Source: Planctomicrobium piriforme
GTDB lineage: Bacteria > Planctomycetota > Planctomycetia > Planctomycetales > Planctomycetaceae
Length of the DNA: 64,000 nucleotides
Assembly (NCBI RefSeq): GCF_900113665.1
Contig: NZ_FOQD01000001.1
Location: 310,001 to 374,000, forward strand
Direction of reading: 5' to 3'
Part shown: positions 35,510 to 43,986 of the stretch, piece after piece
Numbering within the stretch: position 1 is the stretch's first letter
Layout: every line of letters starts with the position of its first letter
Translations under genes and position numbers: made by a program
Notes under the pieces: model-generated
Databases searched by the model: none
Seen by the model: only the letters and a program-made list of their open reading frames with translations
What the model was told of the DNA's origin: nothing

Positions 35510-37012
35510 TCAGCCTGTCCCCAGCTTCTGGTCATACGCATCCAAATCACGCATGAAGACGGCCAGCGTTGATTGCAGGGTGTCCCGCTGGATCTTCCAC
35601 GTCGGGCTGTCTTCCGTGTATTTGCTGCAGTGGTCGATGAACAGCCGGTACAGGAATTTGAACAGGTGCCGCGGTGCCCGCAGGCGGTCGAAGACGCCGA
35701 TCAGTTCTTGTTCGTTGATTGAAGGATCGAACAGGTCTTTGACCGAGATTGGTTTTTCAGAGAGCTTGGCGCACGCGCGGATGCGGTCGTTGGCAACGTC
35801 GTAGAGTCCCTGCCCGGTCCAGCTCAGCGAGAGAATCATGTTCTGCTTGTCGAGCCGCGAGCGTTCGTAGAAGTCTTTCTCCTGGCGGTTCAAGTACGGC
35901 ACCACGGTCGACGGCAGCAGTAGCTTGAAGGCCATCCCGGGCTGCTTGAGGAACTTGTTGTCGAACAACGGCCAGACCAGGTCTTTGATGCGCTCCGGCG
36001 AACCATGTACCAGGTGCGGCTCGTCAACGCGGTCGATGAGTACCACGATGCTGGTGAAGCCGAGAGTCTTGAGTGCTCCCTGCAATCGGGTGAGCAATTC
36101 GTAACGGTCGTCACCGCGTGCCCGGCCGGGAAACGGCTGGCCGACGATTTCCGCCTGTTGAAACTGACTGAGAATTTTGCGGAGTGACCCAATGTCATGA
36201 TCGATGACTCGCACCTGTCGCTGCACGCCCCAGGCGGTCCACCAGCACTTGAGCTGCCGCCACAAAAACGGAGCCCAGAAGGCGAGAACCACGAGCCAGA
36301 TCCACCAGTACTGGAACAGGGCTTTGACCGATTCCCCGAGCCAGATCGTGAGGGCAATGGTGGCGATAGTACCGACCACTCCGATGCCGATGTCCCACGA
36401 GGCCATGATCGTCGAGTACTTCAGCTTGCGACGCAGGTTGGCCCAGCGATGCGGAAGGGAGACGTCGCGATTCTGGTCGTAGAACGCGGCAAGCATTTGA
36501 ATGTCGCGCTTCTGCGGTCGGGTGAGTTGTGCCTGCGATTCCAGCGAGATGTTGTGAGTGGGGTCTTTTGTATCTTTGCCGTCGTTGCGGAGCGTGTCGG
36601 CGAGTCGCGTCACAGCCAGCGTGAGGATCGAATCCATGTGATCCCACAAACGCCAGTTCTGCAGTGCACGGTCGGGCTTGCGCTGGCGACTGGAAAGGCG
36701 GTCGCGAAATGAATCGAGGAACGGGTTGAAGTCTTCGTACTGCACAATGAAGGCCCGATCCTGGGGATGGGCCTGATTGTACTTTTGGAGCTTGCTGACG
36801 ATCTGCAGCCGTAAGGCGGTTTTGCCGCTCCCCTGTTCGCCGAACACGACCGAGGTGGCGGGGCTCGAGGGATCGCCGTAGATTTTATCCCAGGCGGGGT
36901 GATGCGTGCCGTTCAGGCAGTGATCGCGGAACACCTGATCCGAGGCCGCGTCTTCCTGGGCAAATGGATTCTCGGTGATGCCGTAGTGATCCAGAAGCTG
37001 ATGAACTTTCAT
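35510..37012 (-). CDS. KAP-like P-loop ATPase with inserted membrane segments
   Basis: 500 residues from the ATG at 37012 (a longer frame reaches 37066). It starts ...HYGITENPFAQ, has Walker A GEQGSGKT at 58-65 and Walker B-like TSIVVLIDRVDEP at 320-332. Two hydrophobic helices (about 205-225 and 233-252) lie between the two Walker motifs, the arrangement of KAP-family NTPases, which are membrane-associated and often found with phage defence or plasmid functions. I infer a possible two-gene unit with the downstream DUF3800 gene. No toxin or nuclease domain is visible in this protein itself. Confidence 0.78.
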   Translation of the reverse strand: MKVHQLLDHYGITENPFAQEDAASDQVFRDHCLNGTHHPAWDKIYGDPSSPATSVVFGEQGSGKTALRLQIVSKLQKYNQAHPQDRAFIVQYEDFNPFLDSFRDRLSSRQRKPDRALQNWRLWDHMDSILTLAVTRLADTLRNDGKDTKDPTHNISLESQAQLTRPQKRDIQMLAAFYDQNRDVSLPHRWANLRRKLKYSTIMASWDIGIGVVGTIATIALTIWLGESVKALFQYWWIWLVVLAFWAPFLWRQLKCWWTAWGVQRQVRVIDHDIGSLRKILSQFQQAEIVGQPFPGRARGDDRYELLTRLQGALKTLGFTSIVVLIDRVDEPHLVHGSPERIKDLVWPLFDNKFLKQPGMAFKLLLPSTVVPYLNRQEKDFYERSRLDKQNMILSLSWTGQGLYDVANDRIRACAKLSEKPISVKDLFDPSINEQELIGVFDRLRAPRHLFKFLYRLFIDHCSKYTEDSPTWKIQRDTLQSTLAVFMRDLDAYDQKLGTG

Positions 37013-37178
37013 GAGTTGCGGAATCTCGTCATGCAGGCGGGCGAAGGAATGGCTCAACTTCGCCACGTTAAAATGGGCAGTCTTCTGTGGGTGTAACGGA
37101 TGGGCGCACGATGTGCAACTGGGGGGAGTCGAGTGTCCAGTGCCGAGCGACCAGTGCCAGACAGTCAGGAGCAGTGTG

Positions 37179-38438
37179 ATGAAGTGGATTGCGGTCCTGG
37201 GAATATGCTCCCTGGTTTTAGGAACGAACGCGGCTTGCGCCGACGAATCGGCGACAGGCCCGTTCGTTCAGGCTAGTGGAACCTGGTTCACTCTGCAGGG
37301 GAAGGAATTCCCGATCGCAGGGACGCACTTGCATTACGTCCCGTGGGGAACCAGGGCGGAAGTCGATCAGGCGTTCAGCGATGCTGAGGCGCTGGGCTTC
37401 AATGTGGTGCGGTTCTTCATCAGCTCGATCAAGGGCTCGCTCGACGGAAACTCGAAGCCGACCATCTGGGGCTGGCCGTCGGCTCCGGACTCGGCCAACA
37501 TGAAGATGCGCGACTTCTATACTGTTTACTGGGACGACCAGACGAACGGCATCGCCTTCAATGATGGCCCAAACGGCTTTGAGCGGATCGACTATGCCAT
37601 CCAGAAGGCGGCGGAGCATGGGCTGAAGCTGAACATCGCTTTCATGGATTTCTGGCAGTACGGCGGCGGATCGCAACAGATGCGGGCGTGGTACGGCAGC
37701 ACCGGGGGCCTGGGGCAGACCGGATTGGGGGCGCCGCCGGAAGGAGGCAATCCCGATGAACGTTACACGTTCTTCTTTACCGACGAACGTTGCAAAGCCG
37801 ACTATAAACGTCTCGTGGAACATGTCTTGAATCGTCGGAATTCCCTGACCGGCATTCTCTATAAGGATGATCCGACGATCTTCGCCTGGGATTTGATGAA
37901 TGAACCCGAGATGAAGACCGTGGAAATGTCGCTGGCCTGGAAGCGGGAGATGGCGGCGTATGTGAAATCGATCGACAAGCAGCATCTCCTCTCTTCAGGA
38001 GCTGAAGGCTTTTACAACGGGAGCGGAGGGAATGATCCGGCCGCGGAATTGGCGATCCCGGATCTGGACTTTGGCACCTGGCACACCTATCCGGTCTATC
38101 ACGATCTGCAGTCCGACGACGTGTTGAAATTGATCGCCAGACACGCAGGGGATGCGAAGAAAGCCAACAAGCCAGTACTGCTGCAGGAATTTGGCTACGG
38201 CTCCAACAATCCCGATCAGCTCGCGGCCTATCGCAAATGGCTCAACGCGATCGCGGACAACAAGGACGCGGCGGGCTGGGTTCACTGGCGACTGACAGGC
38301 CGCATGGAAGACGGCAACTGGCCTCAAGATAACGGCGAACACTTCGACGTCCACAGCGACGGCTCGCCCGCGGCGAAAGTGCTGACCAACGCCGCCCGGC
38401 AACTGAAAAAGCGAAGCGAGGGAAGCCGCTCCAAGTGA
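37179..38438 (+). CDS. Exported GH5-type glycoside hydrolase (mannanase-like)
   Basis: 419 residues from the ATG at 37179 (AGGAG seven bases upstream). Signal peptide KWIAVLGICSLVLGTNAACA. The (beta/alpha)8 clan A pattern is clear: FNVVRFFISS, acid/base Glu in FAWDLMNEPEM, FGTWHTYP, and nucleophile Glu in PVLLQEFGYGS. This fits cellulase/beta-mannanase-like GH5 enzymes acting on plant or algal glucans or mannans; the exact linkage is not deducible. Its stop codon abuts the stop of the convergent membrane-protein gene with no gap. Confidence 0.9.
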   Translation: MKWIAVLGICSLVLGTNAACADESATGPFVQASGTWFTLQGKEFPIAGTHLHYVPWGTRAEVDQAFSDAEALGFNVVRFFISSIKGSLDGNSKPTIWGWPSAPDSANMKMRDFYTVYWDDQTNGIAFNDGPNGFERIDYAIQKAAEHGLKLNIAFMDFWQYGGGSQQMRAWYGSTGGLGQTGLGAPPEGGNPDERYTFFFTDERCKADYKRLVEHVLNRRNSLTGILYKDDPTIFAWDLMNEPEMKTVEMSLAWKREMAAYVKSIDKQHLLSSGAEGFYNGSGGNDPAAELAIPDLDFGTWHTYPVYHDLQSDDVLKLIARHAGDAKKANKPVLLQEFGYGSNNPDQLAAYRKWLNAIADNKDAAGWVHWRLTGRMEDGNWPQDNGEHFDVHSDGSPAAKVLTNAARQLKKRSEGSRSK

Positions 38439-38828
38439 CTACACGCGGATCACATACACAACCGCTGTCACCACGATTGCCGAGAGTGCTGAGAGCCCGA
38501 TGATGAAGAATGCCGTGCGGCGGTCTTTTTCGCGGGACTCAGCCTGCTCGACGGTGTCTTGATGGCCGGTACTGGCGCTGACATTAAAGACGCCGGTCAC
38601 TCCGTAGGCGGCGCAGAAGTGCCATTTCGCCTGAATGAAGCCCAATGCGCCGATAAACGCCGGCAGAAACACCAGGAGTCGCCAGCGGGGGTCGGCGCGG
38701 TATGCGATCAGCAGGGTCGCGAGTGCTAAAGTGATCGCCAGACCAGTCCAGCCGGCAATCCACCGCATCTGGGTTTCCGCAGCCCCAATGTTGCAGACGC
38801 CTGGTACATATTCCTGACTTCCGCCCAT
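38439..38828 (-). CDS. Small integral membrane protein
   Basis: 129 residues from the ATG at 38828 (AGGA about eight bases upstream; 38855 also possible). Starts MGGSQEYVPGVCNIG; three to four hydrophobic segments follow (WTGLAITLALATLLIAY, LLVFLPAFIGALGFIQA, AFFIIGLSALSAIVVTAVVYV) with a charged loop before the last. The VCNIG...E motif recurs in small membrane proteins of unknown function. Confidence 0.7.
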   Translation of the reverse strand: MGGSQEYVPGVCNIGAAETQMRWIAGWTGLAITLALATLLIAYRADPRWRLLVFLPAFIGALGFIQAKWHFCAAYGVTGVFNVSASTGHQDTVEQAESREKDRRTAFFIIGLSALSAIVVTAVVYVIRV

Positions 38829-38987
38829 GTCGTGCATCCTGAAGTTGAGGATCAAAGCTGCGGCGCATCCGCGATTTGCCGGACGACGCGTCTGTTATCG
38901 TAGTCGTCCTTGAGCGAAGCACAATTCGTAGCGGCCAATCGGGCGTGTCGATCTGTGGCTAACGGCGGTCAGGGTTGACGGCAGTGA

Positions 38988-39001
38988 GTTGTATCTGCAA
39001 C
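38988..39001. promoter_or_regulatory. Probable MarR operator upstream of marR-like gene
   Basis: GTTGTATCTGCAAC, a near-perfect 14-bp palindrome (one mismatched position between the halves), 40 bases before the start of the MarR-type gene. An almost identical perfect palindrome precedes the next gene. Confidence 0.55.
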
Positions 39002-39040
39002 GATCTGGGCGTCGATTTTGATTCCTCACAGTTTTGCATC

Positions 39041-39535
39041 ATGGCCCGCGCAGAAACCACAAAGACGCAACGAGCTGCCGCCCGGTCCCAGGCCCAGCAG
39101 GCTGTCGCCGGTCAGATCCGCCAGACTTGCATGGCCGCGCGGCTGAGAATCCTGAATCGGGTGGTCACGAGATATTACGAAGAGGAACTTCGTGAATTCG
39201 GAGTCCGGATCACCCAGATCAATCTGCTGGTCGTGATTGCCGGATCGGAATCGATGTCTCCCACTCGGCTGTCGAAAATCCTGCAACTCGAAAAGTCGAC
39301 CGTCACTCGGGACGTGGCGCACTTGTTACGAAACGGGTGGGTCACGCAATCGATGGGCGAGAATGAGCGAGCCCGGGTTCTCAGGATCACTCCTGTGGGA
39401 ATGGATGTGATTGAAAGTGTCCAGGAGGGCTGGAACCGGGCCCAGGCGCGAACTGAGCAGTTACTCGGTGCGGAAGGGGTCAATCTGGTCGAGCAACTAG
39501 CCAATCGGGTCTGGAGTGAAGCACTGGGCGAGTGA
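39041..39535 (+). CDS. MarR family transcriptional regulator
   Basis: 164 residues from the ATG at 39041 (longer frame to 38975). Winged-helix core: ITQINLLVVIAGSESMSPTRLSKILQLEKSTVTRDVAHLLRNGWV, then wing ENERARVLRITPVG, followed by a long dimerisation helix. MarR proteins bind palindromes and let go on ligand or oxidation. Matching palindromes before this gene and before the next suggest autoregulation and control of the ferredoxin/SCP2 gene. Confidence 0.88.
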   Translation: MARAETTKTQRAAARSQAQQAVAGQIRQTCMAARLRILNRVVTRYYEEELREFGVRITQINLLVVIAGSESMSPTRLSKILQLEKSTVTRDVAHLLRNGWVTQSMGENERARVLRITPVGMDVIESVQEGWNRAQARTEQLLGAEGVNLVEQLANRVWSEALGE

Positions 39536-39572
39536 GGCTGTTTTCGAGTCGTGGTGTTTTTTTGCGAAAACC

Positions 39573-39586
39573 GTTGTATCTACAAC
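39573..39586. promoter_or_regulatory. Probable MarR operator upstream of ferredoxin/SCP2 gene
   Basis: GTTGTATCTACAAC: perfect palindrome (GTTGTA-TC-TACAAC) 12 bases before the ATG at 39599, differing from the site at 38988-39001 at one position. The position would block transcription or translation start. Confidence 0.55.
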
Positions 39587-39598
39587 AAATGGGCTTCG

Positions 39599-40933
39599 AT
39601 GAGCAAACTCGACGACCATCCGACTGTCCGCCAGATGCGCACCCGCTCTGATATGCCTTTTCCGTCGCCCCTGGATCTGGCAGAACTGCGAGCAATCGTC
39701 CTTGCGGCAGGAGCCGACGACGTAGGCTTCGTGGAGATCGATCGGGCGGCGCTCGAAAGCGAAAAGTCACCTGCCGAAGCCTGTTTGTCGGGGACGAGAA
39801 CGCTGATTTCGTTCGTCGTTAAAATGAATCGAGATCCGATCCGAAGCCCGGAACGGTCGGTCTCGAATCTCGAGTTCCACCACACAGGCGAACAAGTAAA
39901 CGACGTTGGTCGCAAGGTGGTGCGAGAACTTCAGGATCGTGGGTATCGCGCTGTGAACCCCGCCATGGGCTTTCCGATGGAAATGGATCGTTACCCCGGC
40001 CGCATCTGGGTGATCTCGCATAAACCCGTGGCGGTTGAAGCGGGACTGGGGCGGATGGGCATCCACCGTAATGTCATCCATCCCCGCTTCGGCAATTTCA
40101 TATTGCTGGGAACGATTCTCACCGATATCGAGTTGAACGAATATTCGCGACCGATCGAGTATAACCCGTGCCTGGAGTGCAAGTTGTGCGTCGCCGCCTG
40201 TCCTGTAGGGGCGATCAGTGCCGATGGGCATTTCGATTTCACCGCCTGCCACACTCACAACTATCGAGAATTCAACGGAGGCTTCACCAACTGGATCGAA
40301 TCGATTGCCGACAGCAGTTCTCGATTCGAATATCGCAAACGGGTCACAGATGGGGAATCTGCGTCGATGTGGCAGAGTCTCGCCTTTGGTGCAAATTACA
40401 AGGCGGCGTATTGTCTGGCGGTCTGCCCTGCCGGCGAGGATGTCATCAGTCCCTTTCTGAGCGACCGCAAAGGGTTTCTCGGCGATGTCTTGCGTCCTTT
40501 GCAGGACAAGAAGGAGCCGGTATATGTGATTCCCGGTTCGGATGCCGAAGATTTCGTTCGGAAGAAATATCCACACAAGGAGTTACGGAAAGTTCCCAAC
40601 TCACTGCGAGTGACCTCAGTGGCCTCTTTTCTCAGAGGAATGTCGCTGAATTTTCAACGTGAGCAGGCAACGGGGCTGAATGCCGTCTATCATTTCACTT
40701 TCTCCGGTCGAGAGACCCGTCAGGCGACGGTGATCATCAGAGATAAGTCGTTACAGGTCCACGACGGAGTCTTGCTCGAACGTCCGGATCTGGTGGTCAC
40801 GGCCGATGCCGCCGCCTGGATCGGTTTTTTGCGGAAAGAACGCTCGCTGTTGTGGGCGCTCCTCACGAGGCGGATCCGGCTCGCCGGGTCGCCAAAATGG
40901 TTACTGAAATTTGGTCGATGCTTTCCGGCGTAA
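39599..40933 (+). CDS. 4Fe-4S ferredoxin / SCP2-domain oxidoreductase-like protein
   Basis: 444 residues from the ATG at 39599. The first 300 residues resemble the QueG/reductive-dehalogenase type: N-terminal region with AGADDVGFVEIDR, GLGRMGIHRNVIHPRFGNFILLG, then cluster motif CLECKLCVAACPVGA and a further Cys group (YKAAYCLAVCPAGED). The last 110 residues match an SCP2 sterol-carrier-like fold (YHFTFSGRETRQATVIIRDK, LLERPDLVVTADAAAWIGFL). The fusion suggests a redox step on a lipid-like or hydrophobic substrate. It is preceded by a MarR-like gene and its operator. The substrate is unknown. Confidence 0.8.
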   Translation: MSKLDDHPTVRQMRTRSDMPFPSPLDLAELRAIVLAAGADDVGFVEIDRAALESEKSPAEACLSGTRTLISFVVKMNRDPIRSPERSVSNLEFHHTGEQVNDVGRKVVRELQDRGYRAVNPAMGFPMEMDRYPGRIWVISHKPVAVEAGLGRMGIHRNVIHPRFGNFILLGTILTDIELNEYSRPIEYNPCLECKLCVAACPVGAISADGHFDFTACHTHNYREFNGGFTNWIESIADSSSRFEYRKRVTDGESASMWQSLAFGANYKAAYCLAVCPAGEDVISPFLSDRKGFLGDVLRPLQDKKEPVYVIPGSDAEDFVRKKYPHKELRKVPNSLRVTSVASFLRGMSLNFQREQATGLNAVYHFTFSGRETRQATVIIRDKSLQVHDGVLLERPDLVVTADAAAWIGFLRKERSLLWALLTRRIRLAGSPKWLLKFGRCFPA

Positions 40934-40998
40934 ATCCGTTACGCTGCCGATCAGCATGCCGAGCATGGACTGGATTGAATTTGAAGTTGGAGAACGAA

Positions 40999-42288
40999 AT
41001 GAATCGACGTGTTGTGATTACTGGCCTCGGCTGCGTGACGCCGGTGGGACATGATCCCAAAACTGCCTGGAAAGCGGTCTGCGAAGGCCAGTCTGGCATT
41101 GGTCCGATTTCCCGCTTTAATGCCCAGGGTTTTCCGACCACGTTTGCCGCTGAAGTCCGGAACTTTGACGTCGCGAACTGGGTGTCGCCCGAAGTCACTG
41201 ATTCGCTGACCGGGGCCGGCCTGAACGTCCGCTTTGGCATGGCCGCCGCGGTACAGGCGATGAAAGATTCCGGTCTTGATGTCAGTACCCTGCCCGATCG
41301 TACCCGGTTCGGAGTTTATCTGGGCGCCGGCGAAGGCCCGCAGAACTTCGATGTCTTCATGGACATGATTTCCGAGTCCCGCCGCGATGCCGGCAAATGG
41401 GACATGGACTACTTCACCACGCTCGCTCTGCAGCGTTTGAACGCGGCTGAAGAATCACAGCAGGAGCCGAATATCCTGGCCGCCCGAATCTCAGGCCTGG
41501 TCGGCGCGGAAGGCCCCTGTTCGAACTCGTTGACGGCGTGCGCCGCTTCCGCGCAGTCAATCGGCGAAGGGACCGAATTCATTCGGACCGGCGATGCCGA
41601 CATCATGCTGGTGGGCGGTTCGCACAGCATGATTCACCCCTACGGAGTCACCGGCTTCTCGCTGCTGACGGCTCTCTCGCGCAACAACGACAATCCGACG
41701 GGTGCCTCGCGACCGTTCGATAAAGAACGCGATGGCTTCGTGCTGGCGGAAGGGGCGGCGATGCTGGTCCTCGAAGAATACGAACATGCGAAGAAACGCG
41801 GCGCCCACATCTATGGTGAAGTCCGCGGCTACGGCGTCGCATGTGATGCTTACCGCATCACCGACATTCCTCCCGACGGCAATGGCCTCGCCCGGGCGAT
41901 GAAGCTGGCGCTCAAAGATGCCCGTATGAATGTCGACGACATTTCCTACGTCAACGCCCATGGCACCAGCACCGGAGCGAACGACCGCACCGAAACGCTC
42001 GCACTGAAGACCGCCTTTGGCGATCAGGCGTACAAGATTCCGGTCTCCAGCACCAAGAGCATGACCGGTCACCTGGTGGCCGCTTGCGGCGGACTGGAAT
42101 CCATCTTCTCGCTGCTGGCGCTCAACGATCAGACGGCGCCGCCGACCACGAACTACGAATATCCAGACCCCGAGTGCGATCTCGACTACGTTCCCAATAC
42201 GGCCCGTTCGATGCCGCTCAAGGCGGTGATGTCGAACAACTCCGGCTTCGGCGGACAGAACGTCTCGTTGATTTTGACGAGAGTGTGA
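40999..42288 (+). CDS. fabF: Beta-ketoacyl-ACP synthase II-like
   Basis: 429 residues from the ATG at 40999 (GGAG six bases upstream). Thiolase-fold KAS: VVITGLGCVTPVGHDPKTAW; active-site Cys in NSLTACAASAQSIGEG; catalytic His in YVNAHGTSTGANDRTE and in STKSMTGHLVAACGG; C-terminal NNSGFGGQNVSLIL. It elongates acyl-ACP in fatty-acid synthesis. No acpP or fabG is adjacent, so it may be one of several KAS genes or serve a specialised pathway. Confidence 0.93.
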   Translation: MNRRVVITGLGCVTPVGHDPKTAWKAVCEGQSGIGPISRFNAQGFPTTFAAEVRNFDVANWVSPEVTDSLTGAGLNVRFGMAAAVQAMKDSGLDVSTLPDRTRFGVYLGAGEGPQNFDVFMDMISESRRDAGKWDMDYFTTLALQRLNAAEESQQEPNILAARISGLVGAEGPCSNSLTACAASAQSIGEGTEFIRTGDADIMLVGGSHSMIHPYGVTGFSLLTALSRNNDNPTGASRPFDKERDGFVLAEGAAMLVLEEYEHAKKRGAHIYGEVRGYGVACDAYRITDIPPDGNGLARAMKLALKDARMNVDDISYVNAHGTSTGANDRTETLALKTAFGDQAYKIPVSSTKSMTGHLVAACGGLESIFSLLALNDQTAPPTTNYEYPDPECDLDYVPNTARSMPLKAVMSNNSGFGGQNVSLILTRV

Positions 42289-42293
42289 GGAAG

Positions 42294-42322
42294 CGTTGAG
42301 GGTTGAGGGTTTAGCGTTGAGG
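42294..42322. repeat. GTTGAG-type quasi-repeat after fabF
   Basis: Imperfect units GCGTTGAGG-GTTGAGG-GTTTAGC-GTTGAGG begin six bases after the fabF stop, in the same orientation as the gene. Confidence 0.55.
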
Positions 42323-42437
42323 GAATACCGGTTGGGACCGACTTCTGTAGCGGTCGATTGAGATGACTGGTATCGTGCAACTGCGATTGAGTTCAATCGC
42401 CGGGACTTTGTTCCGATCACAGATGAGGGGATTGCTG

Positions 42438-42956
42438 ATGTTGAAGAATCATGTTCGAACTCTGGCGGCGTTGGCCGTGATGGCTTGTTCCTCGGCGGCA
42501 TTTGCTGAGGAAGTGAAGCTGGAAGGGGTGCATCTGTGTTGCGGCTCTTGCACCAAGGCCGCGACCAAATCGCTCACCGGCGTGACGGGTGTCTCCGACG
42601 TGAAGATCTCCCAGGACGACGAGACGATCGTGTTTCAGGCGAAGGACGAACCGGCAGCCCTGGCTGGACTGACCGCTCTCGCCAATGCCGGCTTCTACGG
42701 CTCGACCAAGACCGCGAGCCCAGACTTCGCCGTTGATCCCTCGGCCAAGAAGAACACCGTCGAGATCTCCGGAATGCACCTCTGCTGCGCCGGCTGCACG
42801 AAATCCGCTGAAGCGGCTTTGAAAGCAGTCACTGGAGTGAAGTCGGTCTCGGCCGAAGCGAAACAAGGCAAAATGACCGTCAAAGGCGACAATGTGAGTC
42901 TGGCCGACACGCTCAAGGCGCTCCATGAAGCCGGGTTCCACGGGACCGTGAAATAG
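42438..42956 (+). CDS. Periplasmic tandem HMA-like protein with HLCCxxC motifs
   Basis: 172 residues from the ATG at 42438 (GGGG seven bases upstream). Signal peptide LAALAVMACSSAAFA. Two ferredoxin-like HMA repeats, each with a CCxxC site in place of CxxC: HLCCGSCTKAATKSL and HLCCAGCTKSAEAAL. HMA domains carry Cu+ or other soft metals; the extra Cys would change the binding geometry. No copper ATPase or regulator is adjacent. A strong terminator follows. Confidence 0.85.
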   Translation: MLKNHVRTLAALAVMACSSAAFAEEVKLEGVHLCCGSCTKAATKSLTGVTGVSDVKISQDDETIVFQAKDEPAALAGLTALANAGFYGSTKTASPDFAVDPSAKKNTVEISGMHLCCAGCTKSAEAALKAVTGVKSVSAEAKQGKMTVKGDNVSLADTLKALHEAGFHGTVK

Positions 42957-43001
42957 CGACGAAAATCGGCATGCCCTGCCTGTCGAACTTCTGATATTCT
43001 T

Positions 43002-43036
43002 GAGCCGTCGGCATGCCTGCCGACGGCTCTTTTTTT
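43002..43036 (+). terminator. Strong Rho-independent terminator
   Basis: Perfect stem GAGCCGTCGGCA / TGCCGACGGCTC with a four-base loop, then seven T. Ends the HMA-like gene and separates it from scpA. Confidence 0.92.
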
Positions 43037-43066
43037 GCCCGGATTCCCGAAGGGACGCGGCGTCCG

Positions 43067-43852
43067 ATGAGTTCCCCCTGGTATCGCGTTGAACTCGAAC
43101 TGTTCACAGGTCCTCTGGATCTGCTGCTGTATCTGGTCCGCCGGGACGAAGTCGACATCGTCGATCTTCCTATTGCGAAGATCACGCGTCAGTTTCAGGA
43201 GTTCCTGGAAGTCCTGCAGGTGCTCGACCTCGACCTGATCGGCGATTTCGTCGTCATGGCAAGCACGCTGGTCGAGATCAAAAGCCGCAGCGTCCTCCCC
43301 TCGGAGAATGAAGAGGAAGAGCAGCCGCTCGCCGAAACCGCCAACGGCGATCCCCGTTCTGATCTAATTCGGCAACTGCTCGAATACAAGCAGTTCAAAG
43401 ATGCTGCCACGGCCCTCGACGAACGAGCCCAGCAATGGCAGGAACGCTACCCGCGACTGACCGACGAGCGTCCGAGCGCCGGCAAGGATCACTCTGCCGA
43501 CCGCATCAAGGAGGTCGAGCTGTGGGACCTGGTGAGTGCGCTAGGGAGGATTCTCAAACGCAAAGAGGTCGAAGAGAACGCCACGATCCGTTACGACGAG
43601 ACTCCGATTCAAACGTACGTCGAACAGATCGGCGCACGGATTCGCGCGGCAGGCACCGTCCCCTTCAGCACGCTGTTCGATACCGAGACGATCCGCAGCA
43701 AGATCGTGGGAATGTTTCTGGCGGTGCTTGAGTTGATCCGCCATCACGGCTACCGCTGCGAACAACCTGCCGACTTCGGAGAGATCATGCTGCTGCCGCC
43801 TGTCGCTCCGCCAGAAGAACTGCCAGCGAGTATTGAAGCTGTGTCTGAGTAG
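43067..43852 (+). CDS. scpA: Segregation and condensation protein A
   Basis: 261 residues from the ATG at 43067 (a frame from 43013 would begin inside the terminator). Typical kleisin start YRVELELFTGPLDLLLYLVRRDEVDIVDLPIAKITRQF, then VMASTLVEIKSRSVLP, and a C-terminal winged-helix region (VPFSTLFDTETIRSKIVGMFLAVLELIR). ScpA bridges SMC heads in chromosome condensation. scpB is not in the neighbouring sequence. Confidence 0.93.
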   Translation: MSSPWYRVELELFTGPLDLLLYLVRRDEVDIVDLPIAKITRQFQEFLEVLQVLDLDLIGDFVVMASTLVEIKSRSVLPSENEEEEQPLAETANGDPRSDLIRQLLEYKQFKDAATALDERAQQWQERYPRLTDERPSAGKDHSADRIKEVELWDLVSALGRILKRKEVEENATIRYDETPIQTYVEQIGARIRAAGTVPFSTLFDTETIRSKIVGMFLAVLELIRHHGYRCEQPADFGEIMLLPPVAPPEELPASIEAVSE

Positions 43853-43861
43853 TCAGGGAGA

Positions 43862-43972
43862 GGTAGAAACGCCGAGAGCGCAGAGTTCGCTGAGAAGAAT
43901 GCACTTCTACCGAATTCATACCAATCTCGTTTGCCTTTTCTCTGCGTTCCCCGCGACCTCCGCGTTTCAAAA
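43862..43972. repeat. Inverted quasi-repeat (GAAACGC...GCGTTTC)
   Basis: Left arm GAAACGCCGAGAGCGCAGAG near 43867-43886 and right arm CTGCGTTCCCCGCGACCTCC plus GCGTTTC near 43943-43972 are imperfectly complementary and built of CGC/GAG units about nine bases apart. It fills the convergent gap between scpA and a sulfatase. Confidence 0.5.
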
Positions 43973-43986
43973 AATTCTTCTCCCTA

